NCBI GenBank assembly: GCA_034440395.1
Contig: JAWXBW010000025.1
Coordinates: 1 to 31,846 of the forward strand
Direction of reading: 5' to 3'
Length of the DNA stretch: 31,846 nucleotides
Source of the DNA: JAAUTS01 sp034440395
Lineage (GTDB): Bacteria > Verrucomicrobiota > Verrucomicrobiia > Methylacidiphilales > JAAUTS01
A program made the position numbers and the translations under genes. Below the pieces are notes generated by a model. The model saw only the letters and a program-made list of their open reading frames with translations, had not been told where the DNA came from and searched no databases. Below, in pieces: positions 1 through 7,855 of this stretch. Position 1 is the stretch's first letter, and the number at the start of each line of letters is the position of its first letter.

Positions 1-25
1 GGGGAGGACATCCGGGGGAGGTGGA

Positions 26-772
26 TTATTTCATCTGGGAAAGTTTCTTATATTTCAAAAAGACTTCGTAGGCATTGAGGCGTGCGATTTGCCAGCCAAG
101 GGCGCCACCTTTAATGGAGCCTTTAAGGAAGAGGCTGCGGAAGAGTCTCCAAGCGGCGTGGGTGTAGGGGTCGAGGGCGTTGGCTGATTTGCCTTCGGCC
201 TTAGCTGTTTCGGCCCAGAGGGTGGAGTAGAGTTGGATGCGGGCTTGTTGGTCGGCTAGGTCTTTATAAGTGTAATGGTAGAGCTCGCCGGTAAGGGGTT
301 GAAGGGGACCGGTGACTTCGAGGCGTTCATGGACTTTACCTCCAGCGAAGGAGGCTTTGCGTTTATCAAAAAAGCGGACGAGTTGGTCGGGATACCAGTC
401 ACCAAAGCGGATCCATTGGCCTTGATAAAAGACGACGCGGCAGACTTGGAAGCCGGAGATGATGGGGTCTAGGGGAGAGTCGTGAAGGGCTTTGAGTTGT
501 TGTTGTAAATCGGGGGAAAGCTCTTCGTCAGCGTCGATGCTGAGAACCCAGTTATAGCTAGCTTTGGTGAGGGCAAAGTTTTTTTGACCAACATAGCCTT
601 GCCATTCCTGACGGATGAAGCGGGCGTTAAAGTCGGTGGCGATAAATGGGGTGCGATCGGTACTGCCGCTGTCCACGATGATGATTTCATCAACGAGACC
701 TTGAATACTTTTCAGGCACCGGGGTAGGTTCGATTCTTCGTTTTTCGTGATGATGCAGGCGGAGATTTTCAT
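26..772 (-). CDS. Family 2 glycosyltransferase, WaaE/KdtX-like (LPS core)
   Basis: A 248-residue GT-A fold transferase that probably adds a sugar (glucose or heptose type) to the LPS inner core at the cytoplasmic face of the inner membrane. The N-terminus carries the GT2 start ISACIITKNEE (residues 3-13), the nucleotide-binding VDSGSTD (33-39) and the DADEE metal-binding motif (80-84). The EWQGYVGQKNFAL segment (56-68) is typical of the WaaE/KdtX branch. The C-terminus is Lys/aromatic-rich, as in peripheral membrane transferases. It lies 67 bp downstream of waaF on the same strand and is probably co-transcribed with it, which supports an LPS role. The start ATG at 770-772 has no clear Shine-Dalgarno. 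The family call is firm; the exact sugar and acceptor are inferred. Confidence 0.85.
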   Translation of the reverse strand: MKISACIITKNEESNLPRCLKSIQGLVDEIIIVDSGSTDRTPFIATDFNARFIRQEWQGYVGQKNFALTKASYNWVLSIDADEELSPDLQQQLKALHDSPLDPIISGFQVCRVVFYQGQWIRFGDWYPDQLVRFFDKRKASFAGGKVHERLEVTGPLQPLTGELYHYTYKDLADQQARIQLYSTLWAETAKAEGKSANALDPYTHAAWRLFRSLFLKGSIKGGALGWQIARLNAYEVFLKYKKLSQMK

Positions 773-839
773 AAAATGGATAGTTTAAATAACAGATGAA
801 AAGGTATAGCAGGAGCAGGACAAAGTGGGGAAACGTTTT

Positions 840-1859
840 TTAGGGTTGGGATTTAGGGGATGGTTTTAGAGCTGGGGCTGCGGCGTGAACGACTTCATCA
901 GCACTGACGGCGTTCATGCAGCGGAAGTCGATCGGGCATTCACGCAGGAAGCATGGACTACAAGGGACGTGGTGGCGTATGACTTCTACGGAAGGGTGGA
1001 TGGGGCCGGTGAGGAGAGGTTCGGTGGATCCGAAGATGGCAACAGTGCGGGTGCCAAAGGCGGCGGCAAGGTGCATGGAGCCGCTGTCGTTACAGAGCAC
1101 AAGGCTAGCGTGGGCGATGTGTTGGATGAAGGTGGCGAGGGAGGTTTGACCCGTGAGGTTATGCAAGAGATAGGGCGGAACTTTTAGTAGTTGGGTTAGG
1201 GAGAGAGAAGTGGGGATGTCGTTAGCAGATCCGAGGAGAATGATTTTTAAATGATATTGAGCGGTGAGTTTGTTGATGGCTTCGGCGTAGTGGGAAAGAG
1301 GCCAGCGTTTGGCAGCACCGTATTCAGCACCGGGGCAGACGACGAGGTAGGGCTCGGGGTAGGGCCTGATCGTTGTGGTGGTGAGGGGCTGGAAAGGTGG
1401 AGTGGCAGCGGCAGTTGGGATGAGATGTTGAATGAGTTCTAGGTAATGGAGCTGGTGATGAACCCAGCCTTTGTCGTTAGAAGGGCGTGGCCATGAATCG
1501 CTTAAGAGCCAGTTACGGGAGTGGCCTGTGAAGCCGTAACGCTGCGGGATGCGGGCGAGCCATGGTTCTAGGGCACTGCGGAGAGAATTGGGAAAAAGGA
1601 TGGCGGTGTCGAAGGCTTGTGCCTTAATGGTGTCGGCGGTGATGGCTATGTTATCATCTGCGAGTAATACGGAATGTAAACCGGGAACGAGCCGCCAGAA
1701 ATCAGCGAGTTTGGTAGGGGTTAAAACGGTGAGGTGTGTGGCGGCAGGGAGTTGGGTGCGGAGGAACTGCACGGCGGGCAGAGTCATGACGGCATCTCCG
1801 AGCCAGTTAGGACTGCGGAGAAGGATGTTGGTGCCGAGATGGTTTAGGTGAGACATCAT
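840..1859 (-). CDS. waaF: Lipopolysaccharide heptosyltransferase II (GT9)
   Basis: A GT9 transferase that moves L-glycero-D-manno-heptose from ADP-heptose to the first heptose of the LPS inner core. Visible hallmarks are the N-terminal NWLGDAVMTLP (residues 18-28), the signature PGAEYGAAKRWP (176-187), which is very close to the WaaF consensus, and the donor-site NDSGSMHLAAA (257-267). The 339-residue length is normal. The C-terminal end has a cysteine cluster (C300, C303, C308, C314), seen in many non-enterobacterial WaaF proteins. Two adjacent ATG codons (1859 and 1856) could serve as start. A GT2 LPS-core transferase follows directly. A terminator separates this gene from pal upstream, so it needs its own promoter or read-through. 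Confidence 0.92.
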   Translation of the reverse strand: MMSHLNHLGTNILLRSPNWLGDAVMTLPAVQFLRTQLPAATHLTVLTPTKLADFWRLVPGLHSVLLADDNIAITADTIKAQAFDTAILFPNSLRSALEPWLARIPQRYGFTGHSRNWLLSDSWPRPSNDKGWVHHQLHYLELIQHLIPTAAATPPFQPLTTTTIRPYPEPYLVVCPGAEYGAAKRWPLSHYAEAINKLTAQYHLKIILLGSANDIPTSLSLTQLLKVPPYLLHNLTGQTSLATFIQHIAHASLVLCNDSGSMHLAAAFGTRTVAIFGSTEPLLTGPIHPSVEVIRHHVPCSPCFLRECPIDFRCMNAVSADEVVHAAAPALKPSPKSQP

Positions 1860-1905
1860 CTTAGGAGCTTAGATGAATAAAGGCGGAAATTCCAAGGCTT
1901 GAAAT

Positions 1906-1937
1906 AACAAACCCCGCAGGAGAAAGCGGGGTTTGTT
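1906..1937 (-). terminator. Rho-independent terminator after pal
   Basis: A perfect 12-bp stem (1906-1917 pairing with 1926-1937) has an 8-nt loop. On the minus strand it ends in GGGGTTTGTT followed by ATTT. It lies 22 nt past the pal stop codon and before waaF, so it closes the tolB-pal transcript. Confidence 0.85.
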
Positions 1938-1959
1938 CGACAAGAGAATCGGCTTAGAC

Positions 1960-2487
1960 TCAAGGCAGGATACCAGCGGCACAACGACGGTTTTGGGAGT
2001 AAGCGGCTTCGCTTTCCTCGGCTACCGCGGGACGTTCTTCGCCATAGGTGATGGTCATGAGGCGGCTGCCATCGGCTCCGAGCCCGAGAAGGTAGTCGCG
2101 GGTGGCGAGGGCGCGGCGTTCGCCCAGACCGACGTTGTATTGGGTGGTGCCGCGTGCATCGGTATGGCCGGCTAAGACAATTTTTGCAGAGGAGTTTTCG
2201 GTCATCCATTTAGCAATAGCGTTTAGCTTAGAGCGCTCGGCTGCGTTGATGGAGAAGCTGTTGAAGTCGAAGAGAACCACGTAGGCTTGAAGGGTGTCGT
2301 AGTTAGCTAGCTCAGGGTTGGATCCGTCAATACGGCCAGGGAGAGATTGATTGTAGAGGCCATCAGTGCCAGCGCCGCTGGAGTAGGTGCCATCACCCGC
2401 AGTGCCGTCGCGCTTAACGTTTTTAGAGCAAGCAGTGAAGGATAAGCAAACGGCGAGAGCGGCGAGAGAGAGGATAGTAGATTTCAT
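1960..2487 (-). CDS. pal: Peptidoglycan-associated lipoprotein Pal
   Basis: A 175-residue outer-membrane lipoprotein of the Tol-Pal system that tethers the outer membrane to peptidoglycan during division. It has a signal peptide with lipobox FTAC (Cys20), a Gly/Ser-rich linker (about 25-60), and an OmpA-type peptidoglycan-binding domain (about 70-170). That domain contains FDFNSFSI, the diaminopimelate-binding AGHTDARGTTQYN, GERRA and NRR. The TolB gene is 60 bp upstream on the same strand, the canonical order. The C-terminus (RRCAAGILP) differs from the usual charged end of Pal. A strong terminator follows. TolQ, TolR and TolA are not in this window. Confidence 0.92.
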   Translation of the reverse strand: MKSTILSLAALAVCLSFTACSKNVKRDGTAGDGTYSSGAGTDGLYNQSLPGRIDGSNPELANYDTLQAYVVLFDFNSFSINAAERSKLNAIAKWMTENSSAKIVLAGHTDARGTTQYNVGLGERRALATRDYLLGLGADGSRLMTITYGEERPAVAEESEAAYSQNRRCAAGILP

Positions 2488-2547
2488 AGATTTTTGTTTT
2501 AGTTGTGTGGGCTTTATTGACTTGAAAAGGTGTTGTATCGGCGGTGA

Positions 2548-3738
2548 TTAACGGGAAGCGTTGGGTTCGGTGTTGCGGGTTAAGCCATTTTCGATGGCAG
2601 TGGTTTGGCGTGAGACGGAGTCAAGGAGGTAGAGCTTGCCGGCGCGGGCAAAGAGGAGGTGGCGGGAATTGCGTGTCCAGCTGGGAGTTTCATTGGTGCC
2701 GCTACTAGTTAAAACAGTTTGTTCGCCCGTGGCGATGCTGGAGAAAGAGATTTGGTTTTGACCTGCTGCTTGAATGGAGTAGGCGATCTTAGCTCCGTCG
2801 GGCGACCAGTCTGGCTCTGTGGTGTAGGACGCAGAAATTTTAAGGCGTTGGGGAGTGCTGCCTGCTAGAAGCACGGTGAAGAGTTGGGGTGTGCCGCGGT
2901 CATCGGAGACGTAGGCTAAGGTGGAACCGTCAGGTGACCAAGTGGGGCTAGCCTCAGTGCCACGGCTACGGGTGAGGCGCGTTGGAGAGCCGCCGCCCGC
3001 TGCAATCGTGTAAAGCTCCGTGTTCCCATCTTTGGAAAGGGTAAGAGCGATCAGGCTGCCGTCTGGGGAAAAGGCCGGGCCGCTGTTCACGCCAGGGTAG
3101 AAGGAGACACGGCGGCGGTTGTTGTTCGCTAAGTCGATTACCCAAACGTCTGGATAACCGCTTTTCCAAGAGGTGTAGGCAATCTGATTACCTTCTTTGG
3201 AAAATTTGGGGCCTATGTTGGTGGATTTGTCATTCGTGAGTTGGCGCACGTTTGCCCCGTCTATGTCCATGATGTAAAGCTCTTTTGTGCCAGTCTGTGC
3301 GGAAACAAAGGTAACAGAACTGGTGGCGATTCCTGGAGTGCCAGTTAATTTTTCTACAATCATATCCGCAAACTGGTGAGTCGCTTTGCGCCAGCCGCCC
3401 GTGAACGTCTGGTTAATGATGACGGTGCCGTTTTTATCGGTAACAGTTCCTTGAATGGAGTCAGCGGTGGCGGTTCCCTTTATTAAGATAGTAGCGGCGT
3501 TAGCCGTGGTGATATTAAACAAGCCTAACATATTTAAATCGTTTTTCAGAACGTTGGTGGCAGCAGAGCCATTTGAGCCGGAAAGATTTGTTAAGGCTAT
3601 GTCTATGCGACCCGTGACCACGATGTCGGGCTTGGCTTGGGCGAACAGTTCAGGGCTGATTACAGTGTAAAAAAAGCTGAAGGCAATGAGTGAGCCTAAC
3701 ATTGTTTTTCTCGTTAAATTCTTAGCAAAAGTTGTCAT
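2548..3738 (-). CDS. tolB: Tol-Pal system protein TolB
   Basis: A periplasmic beta-propeller partner of Pal in the Tol-Pal complex. It has an N-terminal signal peptide (hydrophobic residues about 14-33, likely cleaved after LFAQA). An alpha/beta N-terminal domain follows (about 38-155), then a six-bladed propeller built of repeats such as SFYPGVNSGPAFSPDGSLIA and TRGTEASPTWSPDGSTLAY, with the SPDGxxIAY blade signature repeated. At 396 residues it is slightly shorter than enterobacterial TolB (about 430). pal lies 60 bp downstream. The divergent gene is rpmH, 249 bp away, so tolB has its own promoter in that gap, but I could not identify a convincing one. Confidence 0.92.
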   Translation of the reverse strand: MTTFAKNLTRKTMLGSLIAFSFFYTVISPELFAQAKPDIVVTGRIDIALTNLSGSNGSAATNVLKNDLNMLGLFNITTANAATILIKGTATADSIQGTVTDKNGTVIINQTFTGGWRKATHQFADMIVEKLTGTPGIATSSVTFVSAQTGTKELYIMDIDGANVRQLTNDKSTNIGPKFSKEGNQIAYTSWKSGYPDVWVIDLANNNRRRVSFYPGVNSGPAFSPDGSLIALTLSKDGNTELYTIAAGGGSPTRLTRSRGTEASPTWSPDGSTLAYVSDDRGTPQLFTVLLAGSTPQRLKISASYTTEPDWSPDGAKIAYSIQAAGQNQISFSSIATGEQTVLTSSGTNETPSWTRNSRHLLFARAGKLYLLDSVSRQTTAIENGLTRNTEPNASR

Positions 3739-3931
3739 AGTGTAGCGTATTTATTTTTATATAAAAATGTGTAAAATCAAGGGTGAACTAGTTGTATCAG
3801 AAGCTAAACCAAGTGTACAGAAGGATTTTTAAATTTTTTTTGGATGTTAAAATCTGACGCTTTGAAAGTTGCGGCTAGGCTAGTCACTTAATTCATCCAA
3901 AAAAGTCCGAGTTTTTCATACGCATATGCTG

Positions 3932-3959
3932 TTGACAGTCGGAATGGAATCGATAGAAT
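3932..3959 (+). promoter_or_regulatory. Predicted sigma70-type promoter of the rpmH operon
   Basis: TTGACA at 3932-3937 and TAGAAT at 3954-3959 are separated by 16 bp, 28 bp upstream of the rpmH ATG. This is the best promoter match in the window. I found no TTATNCACA DnaA boxes in the surrounding tolB-rpmH gap. Confidence 0.7.
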
Positions 3960-3987
3960 TTTACCTTTATTAACCAAGAACTGATCT

Positions 3988-4161
3988 ATGCAACCGACCT
4001 ATCAACCCTCCCAGCGCACACGTAAACGTAAATTTGGCTTTCTTTCCAGAACCCGCACTAAAAATGGCCGCGCCCTCCTAGCACGCCGTCGCGCTAAGGG
4101 CCGTAAACGCCTCACTCCCAAGGGAACGGATCGTAAATTTGCCCGTCACACCGAAGCCTGA
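3988..4161 (+). CDS. rpmH: 50S ribosomal protein L34
   Basis: A 57-residue, very basic protein of the large ribosomal subunit. The sequence begins MQPTYQPSQRTRKRKFGFLS and contains TKNGRALLARRRAKGRKRL, the L34 signature. The length is a little above the usual 44-50 residues because of the C-terminal extension (TDRKFARHTEA), which overlaps the start of rnpA. It opens the rpmH-rnpA-yidD-yidC-jag cluster. A clear promoter lies just upstream. Confidence 0.96.
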   Translation: MQPTYQPSQRTRKRKFGFLSRTRTKNGRALLARRRAKGRKRLTPKGTDRKFARHTEA

Positions 4162-4519
4162 TCCGGCATCTGACTTTTCCCTGCCTCGCTCCCACACTTT
4201 GCGCCTACGCACGGACTTTGAGCGGATTAAGGCTTTGGGTAAACGTCAGGCTGGTCGCCATCTCGTTTGTAACTATATGATCCGGCCAAGAGAACCGCGC
4301 TTGGCGGGATTTATCGTGCCTAAAGCTTGCGGCAATGCGGTGGCTCGTAACAAGATAAAGCGTCGATTACGAGAAATTTACCGTCATTGGCAGGGGAAAT
4401 TTCCAGATGGTCTGCAAAGTGTCTGGATCGCACGTCGCACGGCAGCAGGGTCTGAACTTAAATCTTTTACCCAAGATTTTGAACAAATCGTGAAACGTTG
4501 TGGGTTTATTGGCGAATAA
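4139..4519 (+). CDS. rnpA: Ribonuclease P protein component
   Basis: The protein subunit of RNase P, which assists the RNA subunit in 5' processing of pre-tRNA. The family start LPRSHTLRLRTDFERIKALG and the RNA-binding RNR motif GNAVARNKIKRRLREIYR are both present. The proposed start is a TTG at 4139, inside rpmH, giving a 23-nt overlap and about 15 residues before the conserved core. No ATG precedes the core in this frame, so a non-ATG start within or at the end of rpmH is required. Overlapping rpmH/rnpA arrangements are known from Thermus. The gene identity is certain, but the exact start is not. Confidence 0.92.
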   Translation: MPVTPKPDPASDFSLPRSHTLRLRTDFERIKALGKRQAGRHLVCNYMIRPREPRLAGFIVPKACGNAVARNKIKRRLREIYRHWQGKFPDGLQSVWIARRTAAGSELKSFTQDFEQIVKRCGFIGE

Positions 4520-4530
4520 CTAAAAACTTT

Positions 4531-4845
4531 ATGCTTAAGACCATCGTCATTTCCTGCATTAAAGGGTATCAACAATGGATATCGCCCCTGAAGATTTTTT
4601 TTGGTGGAGTTGGTGGATCCTGCCGTTTCATACCGACCTGCTCGGAGTATGCGGTGCAGGCGGTCCAGGAGCATGGAGTGGTGCGGGGAACTTTTTTAGG
4701 GTTTCGCAGAATTCTGCGTTGCCAGCCTTGGGGTGGACATGGCTATGATCCCGTGCCGTCCGATTTAAATAAAACAGGTAAACTCCAAGAGCCTACCTGT
4801 TCTTGCGGATCAGAAAAAAAACATTTGGAACACTTTAATGGATAA
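4531..4845 (+). CDS. yidD: Membrane protein insertion efficiency factor YidD
   Basis: A small (104-residue) inner-membrane-associated protein that helps YidC insert membrane proteins. Key family motifs are YQQWISPLK (residues about 11-19), CRFIPTCSEYA with its two cysteines, and the RILRCQPWGGHGYDPVP segment. I chose the ATG at 4531 (MLKTIVISCIKGY), which matches the usual YidD N-terminus, rather than the upstream in-frame TTG at 4498 inside rnpA. The gene ends 8 nt inside yidC (stop TAA within ATGGATAAG), which suggests translational coupling. The C-terminal tail is Cys-containing (PTCSCGSEKK) and variable. Confidence 0.93.
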   Translation: MLKTIVISCIKGYQQWISPLKIFFGGVGGSCRFIPTCSEYAVQAVQEHGVVRGTFLGFRRILRCQPWGGHGYDPVPSDLNKTGKLQEPTCSCGSEKKHLEHFNG

Positions 4846-6634
4846 GAAAAATTGGTTACTCATAGCAGCATGTTTGGGATTGATCGTGGCTTACCCCGCA
4901 CTCATTAATTACTTTTACCCGCCGCCACCTCCCACGGCACGGCCGGCACCCACAGCACAGACCCAAGAACTTACCCCAACCTCAGGGGATCCAGCTAGGA
5001 ACCTACCGCCCTCCAATGGGACGAGTCAGCCTGAACTGAAAACAAGTCTGACCAACGTCGAGATGACGCAAGAGCCTAACATCGGCTCAGAGCGCGTGGC
5101 GTTTTTAGAGAATGACTTCATTAAAGCTGAGCTTACCACATTTGGCGGTGCCATTAAAACCGTTGCACTTAAAAAGCACCTAGCACTCGGTGAAAATCCC
5201 GTCATTTTAAATATCGGCGGCCCCTTACCTATCTTAAACCTACGTGGTTGGACTGGAGCTTACGGCCTCAGTGGTTATCAGTTAGAATCTCAGACTTCCA
5301 ACAGTGTAACGATGGTGAAAACCCTCACCCCTACCATGAGGCTGCAGCGTGTTTACACTCTGACGGGAGACTACACCATTGAGCTAGCGCAAACCGTTTT
5401 TAATACGGGAACAAAAATGGAAGTGCTCTCTCCTTATTCGTTAGATTTAGGCAGCGCCACCCCCGTTTATACGAAGGGAACAGAGCGCACCTTGATGGGG
5501 CTGTCTTGGATGAGCATGGGGGGAAATTATTCAACGCACAAAATTCATGAGTTTGATGCAGCCAACGTTCCTTTACTAGGCATCCAGCTCTGGGCTGGTA
5601 AATTATTAGTAGAAAGTAAGCTGGAAGACGAGATCAACTGGGCGGCGATCAAGAGCCAATTTTTTGTCATGATCGTCAACCCCGTAGATTTTGCCGCAAA
5701 AAAAGTGGAAGGCACCCGTCGTTTTTATCCAGAATTACGCGATAAAAACCAAGCCATCCCCGACGGCGTCGTAGCCAGCATGAGCATCCCCGGAGTGCAA
5801 GTAGAGCCCAACGCAAGCTACACTCAAAAATTTGATGTCTATGCCGGGCCGAAGGAAAACAGCCGCCTCGCTTTGATGAGTGACAACCAAGCCCACGTCA
5901 TGGAGTTCGGTATGTTCAGTGTAGTCAGCCGTTTTCTCCTCTGGGTGCTTAACCACATCAACGACATCGTGCAAAGCTACGGCTGGTCCATTGTCATCCT
6001 AACGATTCTTTTGAAAGGCGTGCTCTGGTATCCCCAAGGGATGGCCAACAAGAGCATGAAACGCATGGCAACGGTAGCTCCCGTCATGAAAGAAGTGCAG
6101 GATAAATACAAAGATAAGCCAGAAAAGCTTAACGAAGAAATGATCCGCACCTACAAAGACTATGGTGTGAACCCAGTAGGCGGCTGCCTACCCATGCTGT
6201 TGCAATTCCCGATCTTCCTCGGCTTTTACTCCATGCTCCAAACCACGACTGAGTTGCGGCACCAATCCTTTTTTTGGATTCAAGATTTAGCTCAACCCGA
6301 CACCGTCTTTACCATACCCATGTTTGGTTACGACTTCCCCGTCAATCCCATGCCTCTGATTATGGCGGCATCCATGTATTGGAGCATGCACGTTACGCCG
6401 CAACCTGCCGGCGTTAATAACCCCATGCTTAAAGTCATGAAGTTCATGCCCTTGATGTTCTTAGCATTTTGCTATAACTTCTCCGCAGCACTTTCTCTTT
6501 ATTGGACAGTGCAGAATATAGTCACTATTTTACAACTCTATTATAACCTACATTTTCAAAATGAGATAACCTTGGAGCAGATGAAGGCAGAGGTTGCGGC
6601 TAAGAAGAAAAACCAAAAGAAAAAGAAAAGTTAG
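4838..6634 (+). CDS. yidC: Membrane protein insertase YidC
   Basis: A 598-residue Oxa1-family insertase that places proteins in the inner membrane, alone or with SecYEG. It has an N-terminal transmembrane anchor (about 5-26) followed by a Pro-rich stretch. The large periplasmic beta-sandwich P1 domain spans about 75-360. The C-terminal five-helix core includes SIVILTILLKGVLWYP, the coiled hairpin EVQDKYKDKPEKLNEEMI, and VNPVGGCLPMLLQFPIFLGFY. The Lys-rich C-terminus (KKKNQKKKKS) is typical and aids ribosome contact. The position of the hydrophilic-groove arginine of E. coli YidC appears to be a lysine (ILLKGV). It overlaps yidD by 8 nt. Confidence 0.96.
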   Translation: MDKKNWLLIAACLGLIVAYPALINYFYPPPPPTARPAPTAQTQELTPTSGDPARNLPPSNGTSQPELKTSLTNVEMTQEPNIGSERVAFLENDFIKAELTTFGGAIKTVALKKHLALGENPVILNIGGPLPILNLRGWTGAYGLSGYQLESQTSNSVTMVKTLTPTMRLQRVYTLTGDYTIELAQTVFNTGTKMEVLSPYSLDLGSATPVYTKGTERTLMGLSWMSMGGNYSTHKIHEFDAANVPLLGIQLWAGKLLVESKLEDEINWAAIKSQFFVMIVNPVDFAAKKVEGTRRFYPELRDKNQAIPDGVVASMSIPGVQVEPNASYTQKFDVYAGPKENSRLALMSDNQAHVMEFGMFSVVSRFLLWVLNHINDIVQSYGWSIVILTILLKGVLWYPQGMANKSMKRMATVAPVMKEVQDKYKDKPEKLNEEMIRTYKDYGVNPVGGCLPMLLQFPIFLGFYSMLQTTTELRHQSFFWIQDLAQPDTVFTIPMFGYDFPVNPMPLIMAASMYWSMHVTPQPAGVNNPMLKVMKFMPLMFLAFCYNFSAALSLYWTVQNIVTILQLYYNLHFQNEITLEQMKAEVAAKKKNQKKKKS

Positions 6635-6650
6635 AAGATAACTAAGACCC

Positions 6651-7106
6651 ATGAGTACGCACATTTCAGCAAAAGAAACATTGGAGTTGCTTTTAAGCCA
6701 CCTCGGCCAATCCTGCGAGGTGCGGGAAGAGCAACGCCCCATGGGTCTCACCCTGCAAGTGCTAACGAGCGACCCAGACCGCTTAATCGGACGCAATGGA
6801 AAGGTTCTGGATGATTTACAATATTTATTGAACCGTATCATTCATCAAACGGATGAGGACGACACTTCCCGCATACTCGTAGATGTGGAAAATCACCGGC
6901 AACAAGAATTCCTGCAAATGATCAAAGAGGTAGATCAATCCGCCCAACACGTGATCGACTCAGGCGAAGAGGTGGAGCTAACACCCATGAATTCCTTCCA
7001 GCGCCGCCTCGTTCATAACCACTTTAAAGATAACCCAGCGGTGCAAAGTTACAGCCCTAAATCGGACGAGCGCATGAAGAGTATCCATTTAAAGAAGCGG
7101 GCTTAG
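6651..7106 (+). CDS. khpB: KH/R3H-domain RNA-binding protein (Jag/KhpB)
   Basis: A 151-residue RNA-binding protein with a KH domain (about residues 25-85) carrying the GxxG loop IGRNGKVL, and an R3H domain (about 90-148) with RRLVHNHFKDNPAVQSYS. It lacks the separate Jag-N domain seen in Firmicutes, giving the short form common outside that phylum. It sits 16 bp downstream of yidC, the canonical position. It probably binds RNA broadly and affects envelope or division gene expression, as inferred from KhpB/Jag work in Gram-positive bacteria. The start ATG at 6651 has no strong Shine-Dalgarno. Confidence 0.88.
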   Translation: MSTHISAKETLELLLSHLGQSCEVREEQRPMGLTLQVLTSDPDRLIGRNGKVLDDLQYLLNRIIHQTDEDDTSRILVDVENHRQQEFLQMIKEVDQSAQHVIDSGEEVELTPMNSFQRRLVHNHFKDNPAVQSYSPKSDERMKSIHLKKRA

Positions 7107-7154
7107 GTGCATTGGCCCAATGATCCGTTTGTTTGTCCTTTCTTGTAGAAATAA

Positions 7155-7465
7155 GATTGCTACATAAAGCGCGGCCAAAACATCAAACACTTACCCTGAG
7201 CTTTCACCGAGCATGGTGCTTTGATGGCCTCCAGCATCCTTAACAGTCCTAAGGCCGTGGCTATGAGCGTTTACGTCATCCGCACTATCATCCGACTACG
7301 TGAGGAGTTTGCCGCCAACACCAGCTTGGGAAAACGATTAGCTGTGATCGAAAAGACCCTTCTTGCTCACGAAACCACCCTGCACACGTTATCCAGAAAA
7401 TTGGCTCCCTGCTTTTACGACCACGCAAAGCTCCCCGCAAAAAGATGGGTTTCCACGTAGATTGA
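7155..7465 (+). pseudogene. Remnant of an ORF6N-domain protein (degenerate)
   Basis: Reading the plus strand from 7155 gives IKRGQNIKHLP, a TGA stop (7197-7199), then AFTEHGALMASSILNSPKAV and a helical tail with TIIRLREEFAANTSLGKRL. This matches the second half of ORF6N (phage antirepressor-like) proteins, whose consensus has LPYAFTEHG, so the stop replaces the expected tyrosine. Near the end a shift to another frame recovers the family C-terminus PRKKMGFHVD followed by a stop at 7463-7465. The N-terminal ORF6N core is missing. A downstream 79-residue frame starting at TTG 7221 is only the intact part of this remnant. The evidence for decay is direct; the family call is from memory of the consensus. 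Confidence 0.75.
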
Positions 7466-7503
7466 GGGGTCAAAAAAGGTTCTTGAGCGGACGTGGCCTA
7501 TTT

Positions 7504-7737
7504 TCATCGAGGATAATTTTTTTCACGAGTTATGCGCAGAAAATCAAGGGCGCCATTACGATTCACAGACGGAAAATAGTCTAAGAATAAGTCAAGTGAA
7601 GGGCCTTTATCGACGTAACCAAATAGAGTCTGAGCTTGAACCCGCGTGCCCTTAAACACAAGCGTCCCGCCCATGACATTAGGGTTTGAGTGAACTGGAC
7701 TGTGGTCTAGTATCAATATGGTTTTAACGGCGCACAA
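7504..7737 (-). CDS. DUF433-domain protein (orphan antitoxin-like)
   Basis: A 77-residue protein whose core SNPNVMGGTLVFKGTRVQA (about 17-35) and following helices (SLDLFLDYFPSV) match DUF433. This family is often the antitoxin partner of DUF5615 PIN-like toxins. No toxin gene is adjacent: downstream lies the ORF6N remnant and upstream the end of the helicase gene region. The only starts available are non-ATG (TTG at 7735-7737, or a TTG a few codons inside), and there is no obvious Shine-Dalgarno, so it may be decaying like its neighbour. The domain call is fairly sure; functionality is uncertain. Confidence 0.65.
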   Translation of the reverse strand: MCAVKTILILDHSPVHSNPNVMGGTLVFKGTRVQAQTLFGYVDKGPSLDLFLDYFPSVNRNGALDFLRITREKNYPR

Positions 7738-7855
7738 AATACTAAGGGAGGCAAGTTCTATGCCCTGGCCTTCTTAACAGGAATCAGTCCCGACAGGTCT
7801 GGATATCTGATGTAAATCTATTACCAATTTAAAACCTAAAAACGCATTTTAATTT

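Noticed and set aside
3739..3987. Possible replication origin next to rpmH
   Set aside because: No TTATNCACA boxes or close variants in clusters were found. The segment is explained by promoters for tolB and rpmH.
7110..7122. Short palindrome CATTGGCCCAATG after jag
   Set aside because: The loop is a single base and there is no T-run. It is too small to support as a terminator.
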